A stretch of 64,000 nt of DNA from JACDER01 sp963717765. Its GTDB lineage: Bacteria; Actinomycetota; Thermoleophilia; Gaiellales; Gaiellaceae. Below are positions 8,755 through 17,722 of the stretch, piece after piece; position 1 is the first letter of the stretch; the number at the start of each line of letters is the position of its first letter. Location: the NCBI GenBank assembly GCA_963717765.1, contig CAVQWX010000005.1, forward strand, positions 62,001-126,000, written 5' to 3'. Below the pieces are notes generated by a model that was given only the letters and a program-made list of their open reading frames with translations, was not told where the DNA came from and ran no database searches. Position numbers and translations under genes: made by a program.

Positions 8755-9411
8755 ATGGCATCGGTTGCAGACACCATCCACCCCGAGTTCGCCCGGCTCC
8801 TCGAGCTGCAGCCCTACACGGTGGTCATCGACGACCTCGTGATCACGGTCGACGAAGACGTCTTTCCTCCGGATCTCGGGCGTTGTGCCCGGAACCTGGC
8901 CAAGGTCTGCGCGGAGTACCGGCCCCGGCACGCCCTCGACATGGGATGCGGCTCGGGCTATCTGGCGCTCGCTCTCAAGCAGCAGGGAGTTCCGGAAGTG
9001 TGGGCGCTCGACGCGCACGAGCCTGCGGTGGCATGTACGAGGAAGAATCTCGAGCAAAACGCGCACGTGGGCCAGGTCACTGCCGCGGTGAGCGACCTGT
9101 TCGACGCCGTCCCGCCGTCGACCGAGTTCGATCTGGTCGTCTTCAACCAACCCTTCGCGCCGGCTGCCGGAGATGGAGTGTGCGGTTGCGGCTCCGACGG
9201 GGGCTACGAGATCACCAGGCGCTTCCTCGTCGAGGCGCGATCCCGCCTCGCTCCGCGAGGCAGCGCCGTGATGGCGTTCTCCGACCGGGCGGCTGCCGAG
9301 AACGACCCCGCGGTGGTCGCGCGCGAGCTCGGCTACGCCACCAGAACCCTCCTGCACGCGTACTACGAGGAGTCGAACAACTTCGTCTACGAGCTCCGTC
9401 CGGCCGCGTAA
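8755..9411 (+). CDS. Class I SAM-dependent methyltransferase (HemK/RsmC-like fold)
   Basis: 218 residues. Motif I is ALDMGCGSGYLALAL and motif II VWALDAHEPAVACTRKNL. The catalytic-loop position reads FDLVVFNQPFAP, a variant of the NPPY loop of N-methyltransferases. A cysteine pair follows (GVCGCGSDGGYE). The N-terminal VIDDLVITVDEDVFPPDLG resembles the substrate-entry segment of small-domain (MTS) methyltransferases. It follows the glycosyltransferase by four bases. The analogous cluster-encoded methyltransferase in azapteridine pathways (ToxA) N-methylates the heterocycle. A similar role here is inference only. Confidence 0.85.
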   Translation: MASVADTIHPEFARLLELQPYTVVIDDLVITVDEDVFPPDLGRCARNLAKVCAEYRPRHALDMGCGSGYLALALKQQGVPEVWALDAHEPAVACTRKNLEQNAHVGQVTAAVSDLFDAVPPSTEFDLVVFNQPFAPAAGDGVCGCGSDGGYEITRRFLVEARSRLAPRGSAVMAFSDRAAAENDPAVVARELGYATRTLLHAYYEESNNFVYELRPAA

Positions 9412-9426
9412 TACGATCGCTTGCGG

Positions 9427-10773
9427 ATGTATCCCGAGGCGCTCGTATTCGGCATCGTCGATCGCCCCTCGCCGCAGGGCGATGCAGCGCTCGCGTCCAA
9501 GCTCCGCGAACTCACGATTTCATGGTCGCGGTACGACTATCGGGGCCGGATCCTGGTGGGCGAGACGATCGACGGCGTCCTCGACCAGGCGCTGGAGCTC
9601 GGCTACAGGTGGTGCCTGGTTCAGGAAGCGGGCCACGTCATCCTCGAGAGCTGGCACGCGGACGAGGGTCGAAAGCGCCTCGACCAATGCGTGTCGCACT
9701 GGGTCAGCGAGCACGACTTTCTCGCCCTCGGCGCCGTCGTGGGCGATGACGGGCTCGACGACCAGTGCCTCCTCGTCGACGTCCGTCGCTACCGCGATCT
9801 CGGGCGCCCGGCCCTGAGCGTTCGCACCGGGCTTCCCATACTGGACGTCGGGTCGACGCTCGAGGGACGACGCGTCTCACTGGGCCGCCTCACCCCGGCC
9901 GAGGGCCGGCGCCTGGCCGGCTACCTCGGCAGCGGTATTCGGAGCTATCCGGACGGAGAAACCTGGCTCGACCCGCGAATCGATGAGTTCCTGAAGGAGG
10001 TGCGCCGGCAGGTGCTGAGTGCGCCGCGGGGCGTCTTCCTCTGGAACCTGGAGCCGTACGACGACGTCCGCACGCCGCCGACGGGTTTCGACCCTCCGAT
10101 CTCGACGCTGTACAGCGTCGCCTCGGGCTTCAAGCCGAACATGATCCTGGAGTCGCTCGGCTTCGACGCAAGAACCCGCGTCGTGTTCTTCGACTGCAGC
10201 ACGAGGGCGCTCGAGGTGAAGCGTCTGCTGCTGGAGGGATGGGACGGGCGCGACTTCCCCGCATTCGTCCCCCATCTCTTTCGCGAGGTGCCGTCCGGCG
10301 ATGCGCACTACCACCTGTGGGACGGCGCCACGCCGGAGACGCTCGACCCGAAGGCAGTCGAGCGCGCCTGGGAGCGCGAGCTCGAACGCTGGGGCGGCGA
10401 GCGTGTGTTCGCCGAGCACTGGTCGCGCTACCGGCAGTTGCGCCACGAGTTCGTCCGCTGCGACGTCCTGGGCAGCGCCGCGCGGCTGCTCGCGCGCGTG
10501 GAGCCCGAAGAGCACGCGGTGATCTGGTGGAGCAACGCCTTCTTCTCCGTCTGGGGCAACTGGCTGCTCGAAGCGACCGAACGAAGAGCCGCCTACGAGC
10601 GGTGGGTCGAGGAGCTCGCGGAGCGGAATCCGGAGCTCTTCCTGTACGGGTCCGACTTCTCGAACAGCAGCGTGAACGACGTCCGGGCCGGCGAGTACCG
10701 GCTCATGCTCCGAGACGCCGACTGCGACGAGCTCGTCCCGCTCTCAGTCAACACGCACGAAATCCGCTTCTAG
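9427..10773 (+). CDS. Conserved protein of unknown function in the biosynthetic island
   Basis: 448 residues from ATG 9427; a TTG two codons earlier is an alternative. I do not recognise a catalogued domain. The first 130 residues (GYRWCLVQEAGHVI, then DDQCLLVDVRRYRDLGRP) resemble the acceptor/donor edge of a degenerate GT-A glycosyltransferase. The second half is rich in aromatic and acidic residues (NPELFLYGSDFSNSS, AVIWWSNAFFSVWGNWLLE, RELERWGGERVFAEHW in outline) and contains a Rossmann-like ARTRVVFFDCSTRALEVKRLL. No signal peptide or membrane segment. It sits between a methyltransferase and the WD40 gene in one transcription unit, so it is a candidate for a novel enzymatic step. Confidence 0.75.
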   Translation: MYPEALVFGIVDRPSPQGDAALASKLRELTISWSRYDYRGRILVGETIDGVLDQALELGYRWCLVQEAGHVILESWHADEGRKRLDQCVSHWVSEHDFLALGAVVGDDGLDDQCLLVDVRRYRDLGRPALSVRTGLPILDVGSTLEGRRVSLGRLTPAEGRRLAGYLGSGIRSYPDGETWLDPRIDEFLKEVRRQVLSAPRGVFLWNLEPYDDVRTPPTGFDPPISTLYSVASGFKPNMILESLGFDARTRVVFFDCSTRALEVKRLLLEGWDGRDFPAFVPHLFREVPSGDAHYHLWDGATPETLDPKAVERAWERELERWGGERVFAEHWSRYRQLRHEFVRCDVLGSAARLLARVEPEEHAVIWWSNAFFSVWGNWLLEATERRAAYERWVEELAERNPELFLYGSDFSNSSVNDVRAGEYRLMLRDADCDELVPLSVNTHEIRF

Positions 10774-10790
10774 TAGAAAGACTGGTGACC

Positions 10791-12641
10791 ATGAGCGTTC
10801 AAACAAGCGTCGAGAGATTTGTCCGGCATCGCGGGCCGGTGACCTGCGCCGCGGGGATCCCGGGCACCGACGAGGTCGTGACGTCGGGCTACGACGGGGC
10901 AGTCGCGCTCTACAACCTCACGAGCGGGAGCGTCGAGCTGCTCGGGTTCCACCGGCACCTCGTGAACCGCGTCGTCGTCGATGCAGGGGGACGCCGCGCC
11001 GCGTCGCCGTCGTCCGACTACACAACTGTCGTCTGGGATCTCGAGAACCGCCGCCCCGAGCTCGTCCTGCGCGGTCATGCGGACGACGTGGAGGATTTCG
11101 TCTTCATCGACGAGAACTTCGGCGCATCGGTGTCGCGCGACTGGTGTGTGTTCGTCTGGGACCTCCGGACGGGCGCGATCACGAATGTCCTCGATGGCCA
11201 CGAGAAGGACGTCCTGTCGATCAGCCACCACGACGGCAAGTTGTTCACCTCCGGCGACGACATGACGCTGCGCGTGTGGGATCTCGAGACCGGCCAGCAG
11301 CAGCAGGTCTGGGGACCTTTCGAGTCCGAGACGGACACATGTGCGATCGATCCTCTGCACAGACGTGCTGTGCTCGGCTGCGACGACGGTGTCGTCCGCA
11401 TCTTCGACATCGATACGGGCGTAACGGTCGGAGAGATCGACGCCCATGCATCCGGGATCAAGAAGGTGGCGGTCTCGCCGCGGACCGGCGACATCCTCTC
11501 GGCCGCGTACGACCAAAGGGTCATCGTCTGGGAAGCGGCGAGCCTGGCGCAACGCGTGGAGCTCGAGGCGCGTCCGACCCTGTGGGAGCGCTCGTTCAAC
11601 TGGTCGCCGGACGGAACGCAGATCCTCGCCGGCACGTTCGACGGCACCGTCCTGACGTGGGACGCCGAAACCGGCGAGTGCGAGGCCGAGATCGGAGCCG
11701 ACGCAGGCGTACGCGGGAACGCGTGCTTCAACGAGGTCGCGACGGCCGAAAACGGCGACATCGCGCTCGTGAGCGACGACGGCTGGGTGCGGCTCGCTCG
11801 CCTCACACCGGAGCGGGCCGAGTGGGTCTCGAGGACGAAACCCGATTCGGGCGCGATCCTCATGAATGCGGTCGCATGCTCGAGCGCCCCCGACCGCGTG
11901 CTCTGCGGCGCGCACGACCACCGGCTGCACATCTTCGACCGCGTCGGTGACGAGCTCCAGAACGAGCGCGAGCTCTTCCTCGGCCAGGGGCCGATCAACA
12001 CGATCCGCGTCTCGGGTCATGACGGCCTCGAGGGCGCGGCCTTCGTCGGCTGCTACAGCGGCGCAATCGTGCAGGTGGATCCCGACGCGCAGGTGGCCGG
12101 CTCGTTCCGTGTGCACGAGAACGCCGTCAAGGCGCTCCGTCTCCATCCGACCCTGCCACTCGGCGTGAGCTGCAGCGCCGACGGAATCCTCGTGTCCTGG
12201 GACCTCGACGGAACGCTGCTCGAACGCTTTCTCGGACATATGGCCATCATCGACGACGTCGACATCGATCCCGGCGGAGCCCGGATAGCGAGCGTCGGCC
12301 GCGACTTCGTCCTCAAGGTCCACGAGCTCGACGGTGGCCGCCTCATCCACACGGTCTCGCTCGGACGCCGCTCTCCAAAGGGAGTCTGTTTCTTCGACGA
12401 CGACACCGTGCTCGTCACGAACTACTGGGGCGAGCTGATACGGATCACGCTTCCCGACGAACAGGTGCTCCGCCGGCAAATCGCAACCAACGGCATCAGC
12501 TCGGCGGCTCGGAGCGGCGACCATGCCGTGGTCACTTCGTACGACGGGAGCGTCTACCTCGTTCGCCCGACCGACCTGGAGATTGCCAACGAGCTCACGG
12601 CGATGCGTCAGCGCGTCGACGAGCACGGTCGCCCGGTCTGA
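10791..12641 (+). CDS. WD40-repeat protein of the biosynthetic island (ToxC-like in context)
   Basis: 616 residues made almost wholly of WD40 blades, probably two seven-bladed propellers. Typical blade ends are TTVVWDLENR, CVFVWDLRTG, MTLRVWDLETG, QRVIVWEAAS, GTVLTWDAETG and GILVSWDLDG, preceded by GH dipeptides (RGHADDVEDFVF, LGHMAIIDDVDI). No kinase, protease or membrane part is present. In bacterial secondary metabolism a WD-repeat protein is an odd but known companion: the toxoflavin operon encodes one (ToxC) beside GTP cyclohydrolase II. It may be a scaffold, or bind the pathway enzymes or the propeller-GCHII. The gene ends three bases before the sulfotransferase start. Confidence 0.88.
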   Translation: MSVQTSVERFVRHRGPVTCAAGIPGTDEVVTSGYDGAVALYNLTSGSVELLGFHRHLVNRVVVDAGGRRAASPSSDYTTVVWDLENRRPELVLRGHADDVEDFVFIDENFGASVSRDWCVFVWDLRTGAITNVLDGHEKDVLSISHHDGKLFTSGDDMTLRVWDLETGQQQQVWGPFESETDTCAIDPLHRRAVLGCDDGVVRIFDIDTGVTVGEIDAHASGIKKVAVSPRTGDILSAAYDQRVIVWEAASLAQRVELEARPTLWERSFNWSPDGTQILAGTFDGTVLTWDAETGECEAEIGADAGVRGNACFNEVATAENGDIALVSDDGWVRLARLTPERAEWVSRTKPDSGAILMNAVACSSAPDRVLCGAHDHRLHIFDRVGDELQNERELFLGQGPINTIRVSGHDGLEGAAFVGCYSGAIVQVDPDAQVAGSFRVHENAVKALRLHPTLPLGVSCSADGILVSWDLDGTLLERFLGHMAIIDDVDIDPGGARIASVGRDFVLKVHELDGGRLIHTVSLGRRSPKGVCFFDDDTVLVTNYWGELIRITLPDEQVLRRQIATNGISSAARSGDHAVVTSYDGSVYLVRPTDLEIANELTAMRQRVDEHGRPV

Positions 12642-12643
12642 TC

Positions 12644-13387
12644 TTGAGCCCGATCCGGTTCGTGATCCTCGCAGCGCCCCGGACAGGGAGCAACATGCTC
12701 TGCACGCTGCTCGGCTCGCACCCGGACGTCCTCTGCCACCACGAGCTGTTCAACCCCGACGGCGCGTACTACGCGCTCGAGCTTCGCGACGGCTCCTTCG
12801 ACCTGGGCGGGATCGGGGAGCGGGATCGCGACCCGCTTGCGTTCCTCGAGCGCGTCTGGGCGGCCGACCTCGGACACTCGTGTGTCGGGTTCAAGATGAC
12901 GCACCGGCAGAACGAGACGGTCCTCGACGAGGTCCTGCGCGACGCCGAAGTGGGCAAGATCGTGCTCCGTCGCCAGAACCGTGTCCGGACGTTCGTCTCG
13001 CAGCGAGTGTCGGAGGAGACCGGCCAATGGGAGGTGTACAACCACGAAGACCTCGTCTCCGACCGGCCGCGGGTCCACGTCGACGTCGCCGCTCTCCGCG
13101 CGAGCATCGCCGAGAACGAGGGTTACTACGACGAGCTAGAGCACGTCCTCGAAGCGGAGGAAGAGCCGTACTTGCGCGTCTCGTACGAACGACTCGTCGC
13201 CGGCGGCGAGCGAACCCGCCTGCTCGAGTTCCTCGGCCTCCCGGACGCTGCTCGCGCGGCCGCGACGCTCCACATGAGCAGCGTCAGGCAGAATCCGACT
13301 CCCCTCCGCGAGCTGGTCACGAACTTCGCCGAACTGGAGGACGCCCTCGCGGGGACCGCGCTCGCCGCGGATCTCGAGGGCAGCTGA
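12644..13387 (+). CDS. Sulfotransferase (Stf0/PAPS-dependent type)
   Basis: 247 residues from a TTG three bases after the WD40 stop. The N-terminal FVILAAPRTGSNMLCTLLG is the 5'-phosphosulfate-binding loop of PAPS sulfotransferases. The next helix begins at HPDVLCHHELFNPDG. FKMTHRQNETVLDEVL and KIVLRRQNRVRTFVSQRV contain the Arg/Ser positions that contact the 3'-phosphate, and YLRVSYERLV is the common late motif. It transfers sulfate from PAPS to an unknown hydroxyl or sugar acceptor, probably a tailoring step given the neighbouring glycosyltransferases. Confidence 0.85.
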   Translation: MSPIRFVILAAPRTGSNMLCTLLGSHPDVLCHHELFNPDGAYYALELRDGSFDLGGIGERDRDPLAFLERVWAADLGHSCVGFKMTHRQNETVLDEVLRDAEVGKIVLRRQNRVRTFVSQRVSEETGQWEVYNHEDLVSDRPRVHVDVAALRASIAENEGYYDELEHVLEAEEEPYLRVSYERLVAGGERTRLLEFLGLPDAARAAATLHMSSVRQNPTPLRELVTNFAELEDALAGTALAADLEGS

Positions 13388-13392
13388 TCCGG

Positions 13393-14055
13393 ATGGAACG
13401 AACGCAGCCCACCGGTCTTCTCGATCGAGCGTTCGCGGCCTCGGAGCTGACCGGGCCTGATGAGTGGTGCACGAGCCACGGCGCGAAGCCCGGCGCCGGG
13501 GAGCTCGGCGCCGGGATGCTCTATTACGCGCTGACCTACTCCCTGCGCGCGGCGGTATGTGTCTGCCTCGGCTCGGGCGGCGGCTTCGTCCCGCGCATGA
13601 TGCGCCAGGCGCAGCGCGACCTGGCGCTCGTGCCGAGCCGGACGATCCTGGTCGACGGGGCCGACGCCGTGGCGCCCGAGAAGCGGGAGATCTGGGGCTC
13701 GCCGACCTGGACGCCCGCGGATTCCTGGTTTCGGACCCGCTTTCCGGACGTCGAGGTCGTCCTCAGCCTGACGAAGACCGCGCACGCGGAAGTCTTCGTC
13801 GCAAACGGCATCGAGATCGACTACCTGCACATCGACGGCGACCATCACTACGAGGGCGTGCGACTCGATTTCGATCTCTTCGCCCCCCTCGTACGCGATA
13901 ACGGGGTGATCACGTTGCACGACAGCGGCAACTACCGCGAGCCGTGCGGCGTCCCCCAGCTCGTCGACGAGCTCCGCCGGGACGGCACCTATGCGGTCGT
14001 CCAGTTCCCGGTCGCGTACGGGACCGCGGTCGTGCAGAAGAATCCGCCGCAGTGA
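13393..14055 (+). CDS. Class I SAM methyltransferase (Methyltransf_24-like)
   Basis: 220 residues from an ATG close behind the sulfotransferase. The cofactor strand is AAVCVCLGSGGGFVPRMM, with the acidic loop at SRTILVDGADAV. IDYLHIDGDHHYEGVRLDFDLF is the hallmark of Methyltransf_24 and the related cephalosporin-hydroxylase-like families, and NGVITLHDSGNY follows. This family methylates sugar or antibiotic hydroxyls in other clusters. The TGA stop overlaps the next glycosyltransferase GTG (GTGA), implying translational coupling. Confidence 0.82.
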   Translation: MERTQPTGLLDRAFAASELTGPDEWCTSHGAKPGAGELGAGMLYYALTYSLRAAVCVCLGSGGGFVPRMMRQAQRDLALVPSRTILVDGADAVAPEKREIWGSPTWTPADSWFRTRFPDVEVVLSLTKTAHAEVFVANGIEIDYLHIDGDHHYEGVRLDFDLFAPLVRDNGVITLHDSGNYREPCGVPQLVDELRRDGTYAVVQFPVAYGTAVVQKNPPQ

Positions 14056-15218
14056 AGATCCTGCTCCTGCAGGATCACATCTACCTGCCCTCGTACGGCG
14101 GCGGAGTGAAGGCGAACCGCATGCTGCTCGAGGGCCTTGCCCAGCGCGGCCACGAGTGTGCCGCGATCACCCCCGCGTTCGCTCCGAGTGCCGGCCCGGC
14201 GAACGACCACGAGTTTCGCGAGGAGATGGAAAGACGTGGGCTCGCGGTCCGCGAGCGCGTGGCGAATGTCTCCTCGTATCGCTTCCGAGGAGTCGACGTT
14301 GATGCCTTGCACGCTCCGTCCCCGGCGCAGATGCGCGAGCACGTCGAGCGACGCACGCGGGAGCTGGACCCGGACTGGGTGCTCGTCAACGACGACAAGG
14401 GCAGGGTTCTGGTGGCCGCGGCGCTGTCGGCTGCCGGCCGGGAGCGCGTCGTGCTCGTGTTGCAGACGATCACCAACGCCCCGTTCGGGCCGCTCGCCGT
14501 CGCGCCGAGCCGCGAGCACGCCCGGCGCATGCACGAGGTGCGGGCGATCGTCACGATCAGCGCCTTCCTGCAGCGCTACGTCGCCGAGCACGGCGGCCTG
14601 CAATCCACCGTCCTGCGGCTTCCCGTCTACGGCGACGGGCCATTCCCCGCCGCAGCCCGGCGCGACCACGGCTACGTGACGATGGTGAATCCGTGCCTCG
14701 AGAAGGGCGCCGACGTCTTCCTCCCGCTGGCCCGAGAGTTGCCGGCGGTCGCGTTCGCCGCAGTCCGAGGCTGGGGAACGGATCCGGCGCTGCTCGGCGA
14801 GCTCGAGGAGCAGCCGAACGTCCGCGTCTTCGAGCCCGCCGACGACCTGGCCGAGGTCCTCGCCTCGACACGGGTGCTCCTCGCGCCCTCGCTGTGGCCC
14901 GAGACGTTCGGCTACATCGTCCCGGAGGCAATGCTCCGCGGCATCCCCGTCCTCGCGAGCGACGCCGGCGGCCTGCGGGAGGCCGCACTGGGAGCCGCGA
15001 CCCTGCTGCCGGTAGCGCTGCTCGAGCGCCGGAACGGGCACTACGCCGCTCATCCGCAAGACATCGGGCCGTGGAAGACCGCTCTGCAACGGCTCCTCGC
15101 AGACCCCGAGGAATACGGTCGCCGCGCGGCCGACGCGCACAAGGCTGCCCATGAGTTCGTTGCGACGGCCAGGGCCGAATGCTTCGAGTCTTTCCTCGAG
15201 GCGATGGACGGGCGCTGA
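14052..15218 (+). CDS. GT4-family glycosyltransferase
   Basis: 388 residues from a GTG. The N-terminal ILLLQDHIYLPSYGGGVKANRML has the glycine-rich acceptor-domain loop, with NDDKGRVLVAAAL before the first domain ends. The C-domain has MVNPCLEKGADVFLPLARELP, VRVFEPADDLAEVLASTRVL and PETFGYIVPEAMLRGIPVLASDAGGLREA, the retaining GT-B donor site. It is distinct from the two paralogous glycosyltransferases upstream. The stop overlaps the ATP-grasp start by one base (TGATG). Confidence 0.87.
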   Translation: MKILLLQDHIYLPSYGGGVKANRMLLEGLAQRGHECAAITPAFAPSAGPANDHEFREEMERRGLAVRERVANVSSYRFRGVDVDALHAPSPAQMREHVERRTRELDPDWVLVNDDKGRVLVAAALSAAGRERVVLVLQTITNAPFGPLAVAPSREHARRMHEVRAIVTISAFLQRYVAEHGGLQSTVLRLPVYGDGPFPAAARRDHGYVTMVNPCLEKGADVFLPLARELPAVAFAAVRGWGTDPALLGELEEQPNVRVFEPADDLAEVLASTRVLLAPSLWPETFGYIVPEAMLRGIPVLASDAGGLREAALGAATLLPVALLERRNGHYAAHPQDIGPWKTALQRLLADPEEYGRRAADAHKAAHEFVATARAECFESFLEAMDGR

Positions 15219-16462
15219 TGACGACTGCGCGCGTGGCGATCGTCGACGCCTATTCCTCCGGCGCGCTGCTCGCGCCGGCTTTCGCGAAACAAGGGCATGA
15301 GTGCGTCGCCGTCCACAGCCGACGGGAGATCCCCGAGCTCTTCCGCTCGTCGTTCGTTCCCGACGACTTTGCGACCGTCATGGACGCCGAGCAGGGCGCG
15401 GAGGCGACGGCTGCAGAGCTCGCGCGGCTGGACGTGCGCCACGTGCTTGCCGGCTCGGAGCCCGGCGTCGAGCTCGCGGACGAGCTGAGCGAGCGGTTGG
15501 GGCTCGCCGCGAACGGGATTGAGCACCGCGCCGCGCGCCGCGACAAGTACCTGATGGGCGAAGCCGTCCGTTCGCGCGGGCTGCGGGCGCCCACCCAGTT
15601 TCACTCTCCCCGGCTCGACGAGCTGCTGGAATGGGCGCGCGACCACGGGCGCTGGCCGGTCGTTGCCAAGCCGCTCCGAAGCGTCGCCTCGGACGCGGTC
15701 GCAGTCTGCAGGACCGAAGCGGAAATTGGCTGCGCGCACGAGGCGATCGCGGGGCGGACGAACGTCCTCGGCGGCGTGAACGAGTCCGTCCTCGTCCAGG
15801 AGTTCGTCGAGGGCCCGGAATACGTCGTGGACACGGTCAGCTACGCGGGGGACCATCGCGTCGCGGCCTTCTGGTGCTACCACCGCGCACCCGCCGGCCT
15901 GGGCGCGAGCGTCTTCTACGACGCCATCGAGCTCCTGCCCTACGAGGGAGAGCGTCAGCAAGCTCTGCTCGCCTACGCCTTCGAGGTACTCGAGGCGCTC
16001 GAGATCCGGTACGGGCCCGCGCACACCGAGCTCATCTGGGCCAACGGTGAAGGCCCGGTTCTCGTCGAGACCGGCGCACGCCTGAGTGCCGGCAACAACG
16101 CCACCATCAGCCGGCTTTGCGGGGCTCCGTGCGCGCTCGACCTCGTCGTCCAGGCGTGCCTCGATCCGGAAGGATTCCTGGCAGCACCAGCGCCGAGCCT
16201 GATGGGTAGCGCGATGAATTGCTTCCTCATCCCACCTCGGGGTCACCGGGTGCGGGCGCAAGCCCCTCTGGACGAGATCCGCGGGCTCGCGTCGTTCCAC
16301 CGGCTGTCGATCGCTCAGCAGAACCCCAGGCATCCCGTCATCGGCGTCGTCACTCTGGTCGATCCCAGCGCTCGCGTCGTCCGTGACGACCTTCGACGCC
16401 TGCGGGAGCTCGAGCGCACGACGCTCTACGAACCGGCCGTAGCGACGGCCGCCGGGAACTGA
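15218..16462 (+). CDS. ATP-grasp ligase
   Basis: 414 residues. The preATP-grasp part is VAIVDAYSSGALLAPAFAKQG and VRHVLAGSEPGVELADELSERLGL. The ATP-grasp core has RRDKYLMGEAVRSRGLRAP, WPVVAKPLRSVASDAVAVC with its ATP-binding Lys, VLVQEFVEGPEYVVDTVSY, and metal-binding GPAHTELIWANGEGPVLVETGARLS in outline. This is the L-amino-acid ligase-like branch (BtrJ/DabC type) that joins a carboxylate to an amine. It is translationally coupled on both sides to a glycosyltransferase and a PLP decarboxylase. A plausible reaction is attachment of an amino acid that the decarboxylase then converts to an amine, by analogy with butirosin BtrJ/BtrK. Confidence 0.88.
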   Translation: MTTARVAIVDAYSSGALLAPAFAKQGHECVAVHSRREIPELFRSSFVPDDFATVMDAEQGAEATAAELARLDVRHVLAGSEPGVELADELSERLGLAANGIEHRAARRDKYLMGEAVRSRGLRAPTQFHSPRLDELLEWARDHGRWPVVAKPLRSVASDAVAVCRTEAEIGCAHEAIAGRTNVLGGVNESVLVQEFVEGPEYVVDTVSYAGDHRVAAFWCYHRAPAGLGASVFYDAIELLPYEGERQQALLAYAFEVLEALEIRYGPAHTELIWANGEGPVLVETGARLSAGNNATISRLCGAPCALDLVVQACLDPEGFLAAPAPSLMGSAMNCFLIPPRGHRVRAQAPLDEIRGLASFHRLSIAQQNPRHPVIGVVTLVDPSARVVRDDLRRLRELERTTLYEPAVATAAGN

Positions 16463-16468
16463 CACGCC

Positions 16469-17722
16469 GTGGCCGCCGTGCCGGGATTCACCGCTGCAGA
16501 CGAGGCGAGGGACGGAGAGGAGTTCCTCCCTCCGGGCTTCTTCGGCTTCTTTCCGGATCTCGCGCATGACCGCGCCCGGTTCGGACCAGTGCTGGGCCGC
16601 ATCGAGACCCCGCTCTTCCTCGCCGACACCGGCATCCTGGTCGACCGCTACCTCGCCCTGCACCGGACGCTCGAGCGGCTCTGGGGGCCCTCCGCGATCG
16701 CCTACTCGTTCAAGACCAACTATGCGGTCGCGGAGTCGCGCGCCCTCCAGGAGAAGGGCGCGTGGGCGGAGGTGGTGTCGGGGCGCGAGTACCGACTGGC
16801 GAGGAGGCTCGGCTACGCGGGCGAGGAGATCGTCTTCAACGGCCCGTACAAGCGCGACGACGAGCTTCGCAACGCTCTGCGCGACGGTGCGCTGATCCAC
16901 GTGAACGACCGGCCCGAACTGGAACGCCTGCTGGCACTCCTTCCTCCCCGGCCGTCGGGTGTGAGGATCGGCCTGCGCGTCAGCGCCGACCCACCCGGCG
17001 TCGGGCCGAGCCGGTTCGGGCTCTCGCTCGCGCGGGGTGACGCCGAGGCCGCCGTTGCGCGAATTGCGTCGGTCGACGGTCTCGAGCTCGCCGGGTTTCA
17101 CCTCCATCTGAAAGGCGACACCGACGATCCCGACTCCTACCGCGAGGCGGCGCGGGCGCTCGCTCGATTCATCGCCGAAGCAGGTTCACGTCCGGGAGGG
17201 AACCGGGTCGCCTCGCTCGACCTCGGCGGAGGTTTCCCCGCTCATGGCCCGAAACCCCGCAGCCGCGCCCGCTGGGCCCCCCGGCCGATCGAGGAGTACG
17301 TGCAGGCCATCACCGAAGAGCTCGCGGGAGCTTTTCCGGGAAACGAGCGCCCGACGCTGATCCTCGAGCCCGGGCGCTACCTCGTCGCGGATGCGATCGT
17401 CTTCGTGTCGGAGACCGTGCGTGTGGAGCGCGAGGAGGGGCTCCAGCTCGTCACCTGCGACGGAGCCGTCTCGATGGTTCCGCTGACGCACTACTGTCCG
17501 CAGGTCGTCCGCGTGTTCTCCCGAGACCTCGAGCCTCGCGACGGCGCCGGCGAGCCCTCGATCGTCTTCGGAGCATCCTGCCGCGAGAACGACGTCCTCT
17601 ACCGTGGATTGTTGCCTCATGTAGCAAAGGGCGACTACCTCGTCTTCTATGCGGCGGGCGCCTACAACTCGACGTTGAGCCCGGCGTTCATCTTCGAGGC
17701 TCCACCCGTCGTGTTCGCGTAA
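16469..17722 (+). CDS. Fold-III PLP-dependent decarboxylase (DapDC/ODC/BtrK-like)
   Basis: 417 residues from a GTG. The PLP lysine lies in AIAYSFKTNYAVAESRAL; WAEVVSGREYRLARRLGY and EIVFNGPYKRDDELRNAL follow as in the alanine-racemase-like barrel. GFHLHLKGDTDD holds the stacking His, ASLDLGGGFPA the phosphate-binding glycine loop, TLILEPGRYLVADA the Arg that binds the cofactor phosphate, and VFGASCRENDVLYRG the inter-subunit catalytic Cys. The family decarboxylates basic amino acids (meso-DAP, ornithine) or acyl-carrier-bound substrates. Next to an ATP-grasp ligase it is likely a secondary-metabolism enzyme, not the housekeeping LysA. Confidence 0.9.
   Translation: MAAVPGFTAADEARDGEEFLPPGFFGFFPDLAHDRARFGPVLGRIETPLFLADTGILVDRYLALHRTLERLWGPSAIAYSFKTNYAVAESRALQEKGAWAEVVSGREYRLARRLGYAGEEIVFNGPYKRDDELRNALRDGALIHVNDRPELERLLALLPPRPSGVRIGLRVSADPPGVGPSRFGLSLARGDAEAAVARIASVDGLELAGFHLHLKGDTDDPDSYREAARALARFIAEAGSRPGGNRVASLDLGGGFPAHGPKPRSRARWAPRPIEEYVQAITEELAGAFPGNERPTLILEPGRYLVADAIVFVSETVRVEREEGLQLVTCDGAVSMVPLTHYCPQVVRVFSRDLEPRDGAGEPSIVFGASCRENDVLYRGLLPHVAKGDYLVFYAAGAYNSTLSPAFIFEAPPVVFA

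Noticed and set aside
10770..12626. 618-codon open frame opposite the WD40 gene
   Set aside because: Shadow frame: Val/Asp/Arg-rich with no domain pattern, while the other strand shows clear WD40 blades.
15050..17107. Long open frame (685 codons) on the minus strand
   Set aside because: It is antisense to the ATP-grasp and decarboxylase genes, whose motifs are unambiguous. Its composition is that of a GC3-driven shadow, with no family motif.
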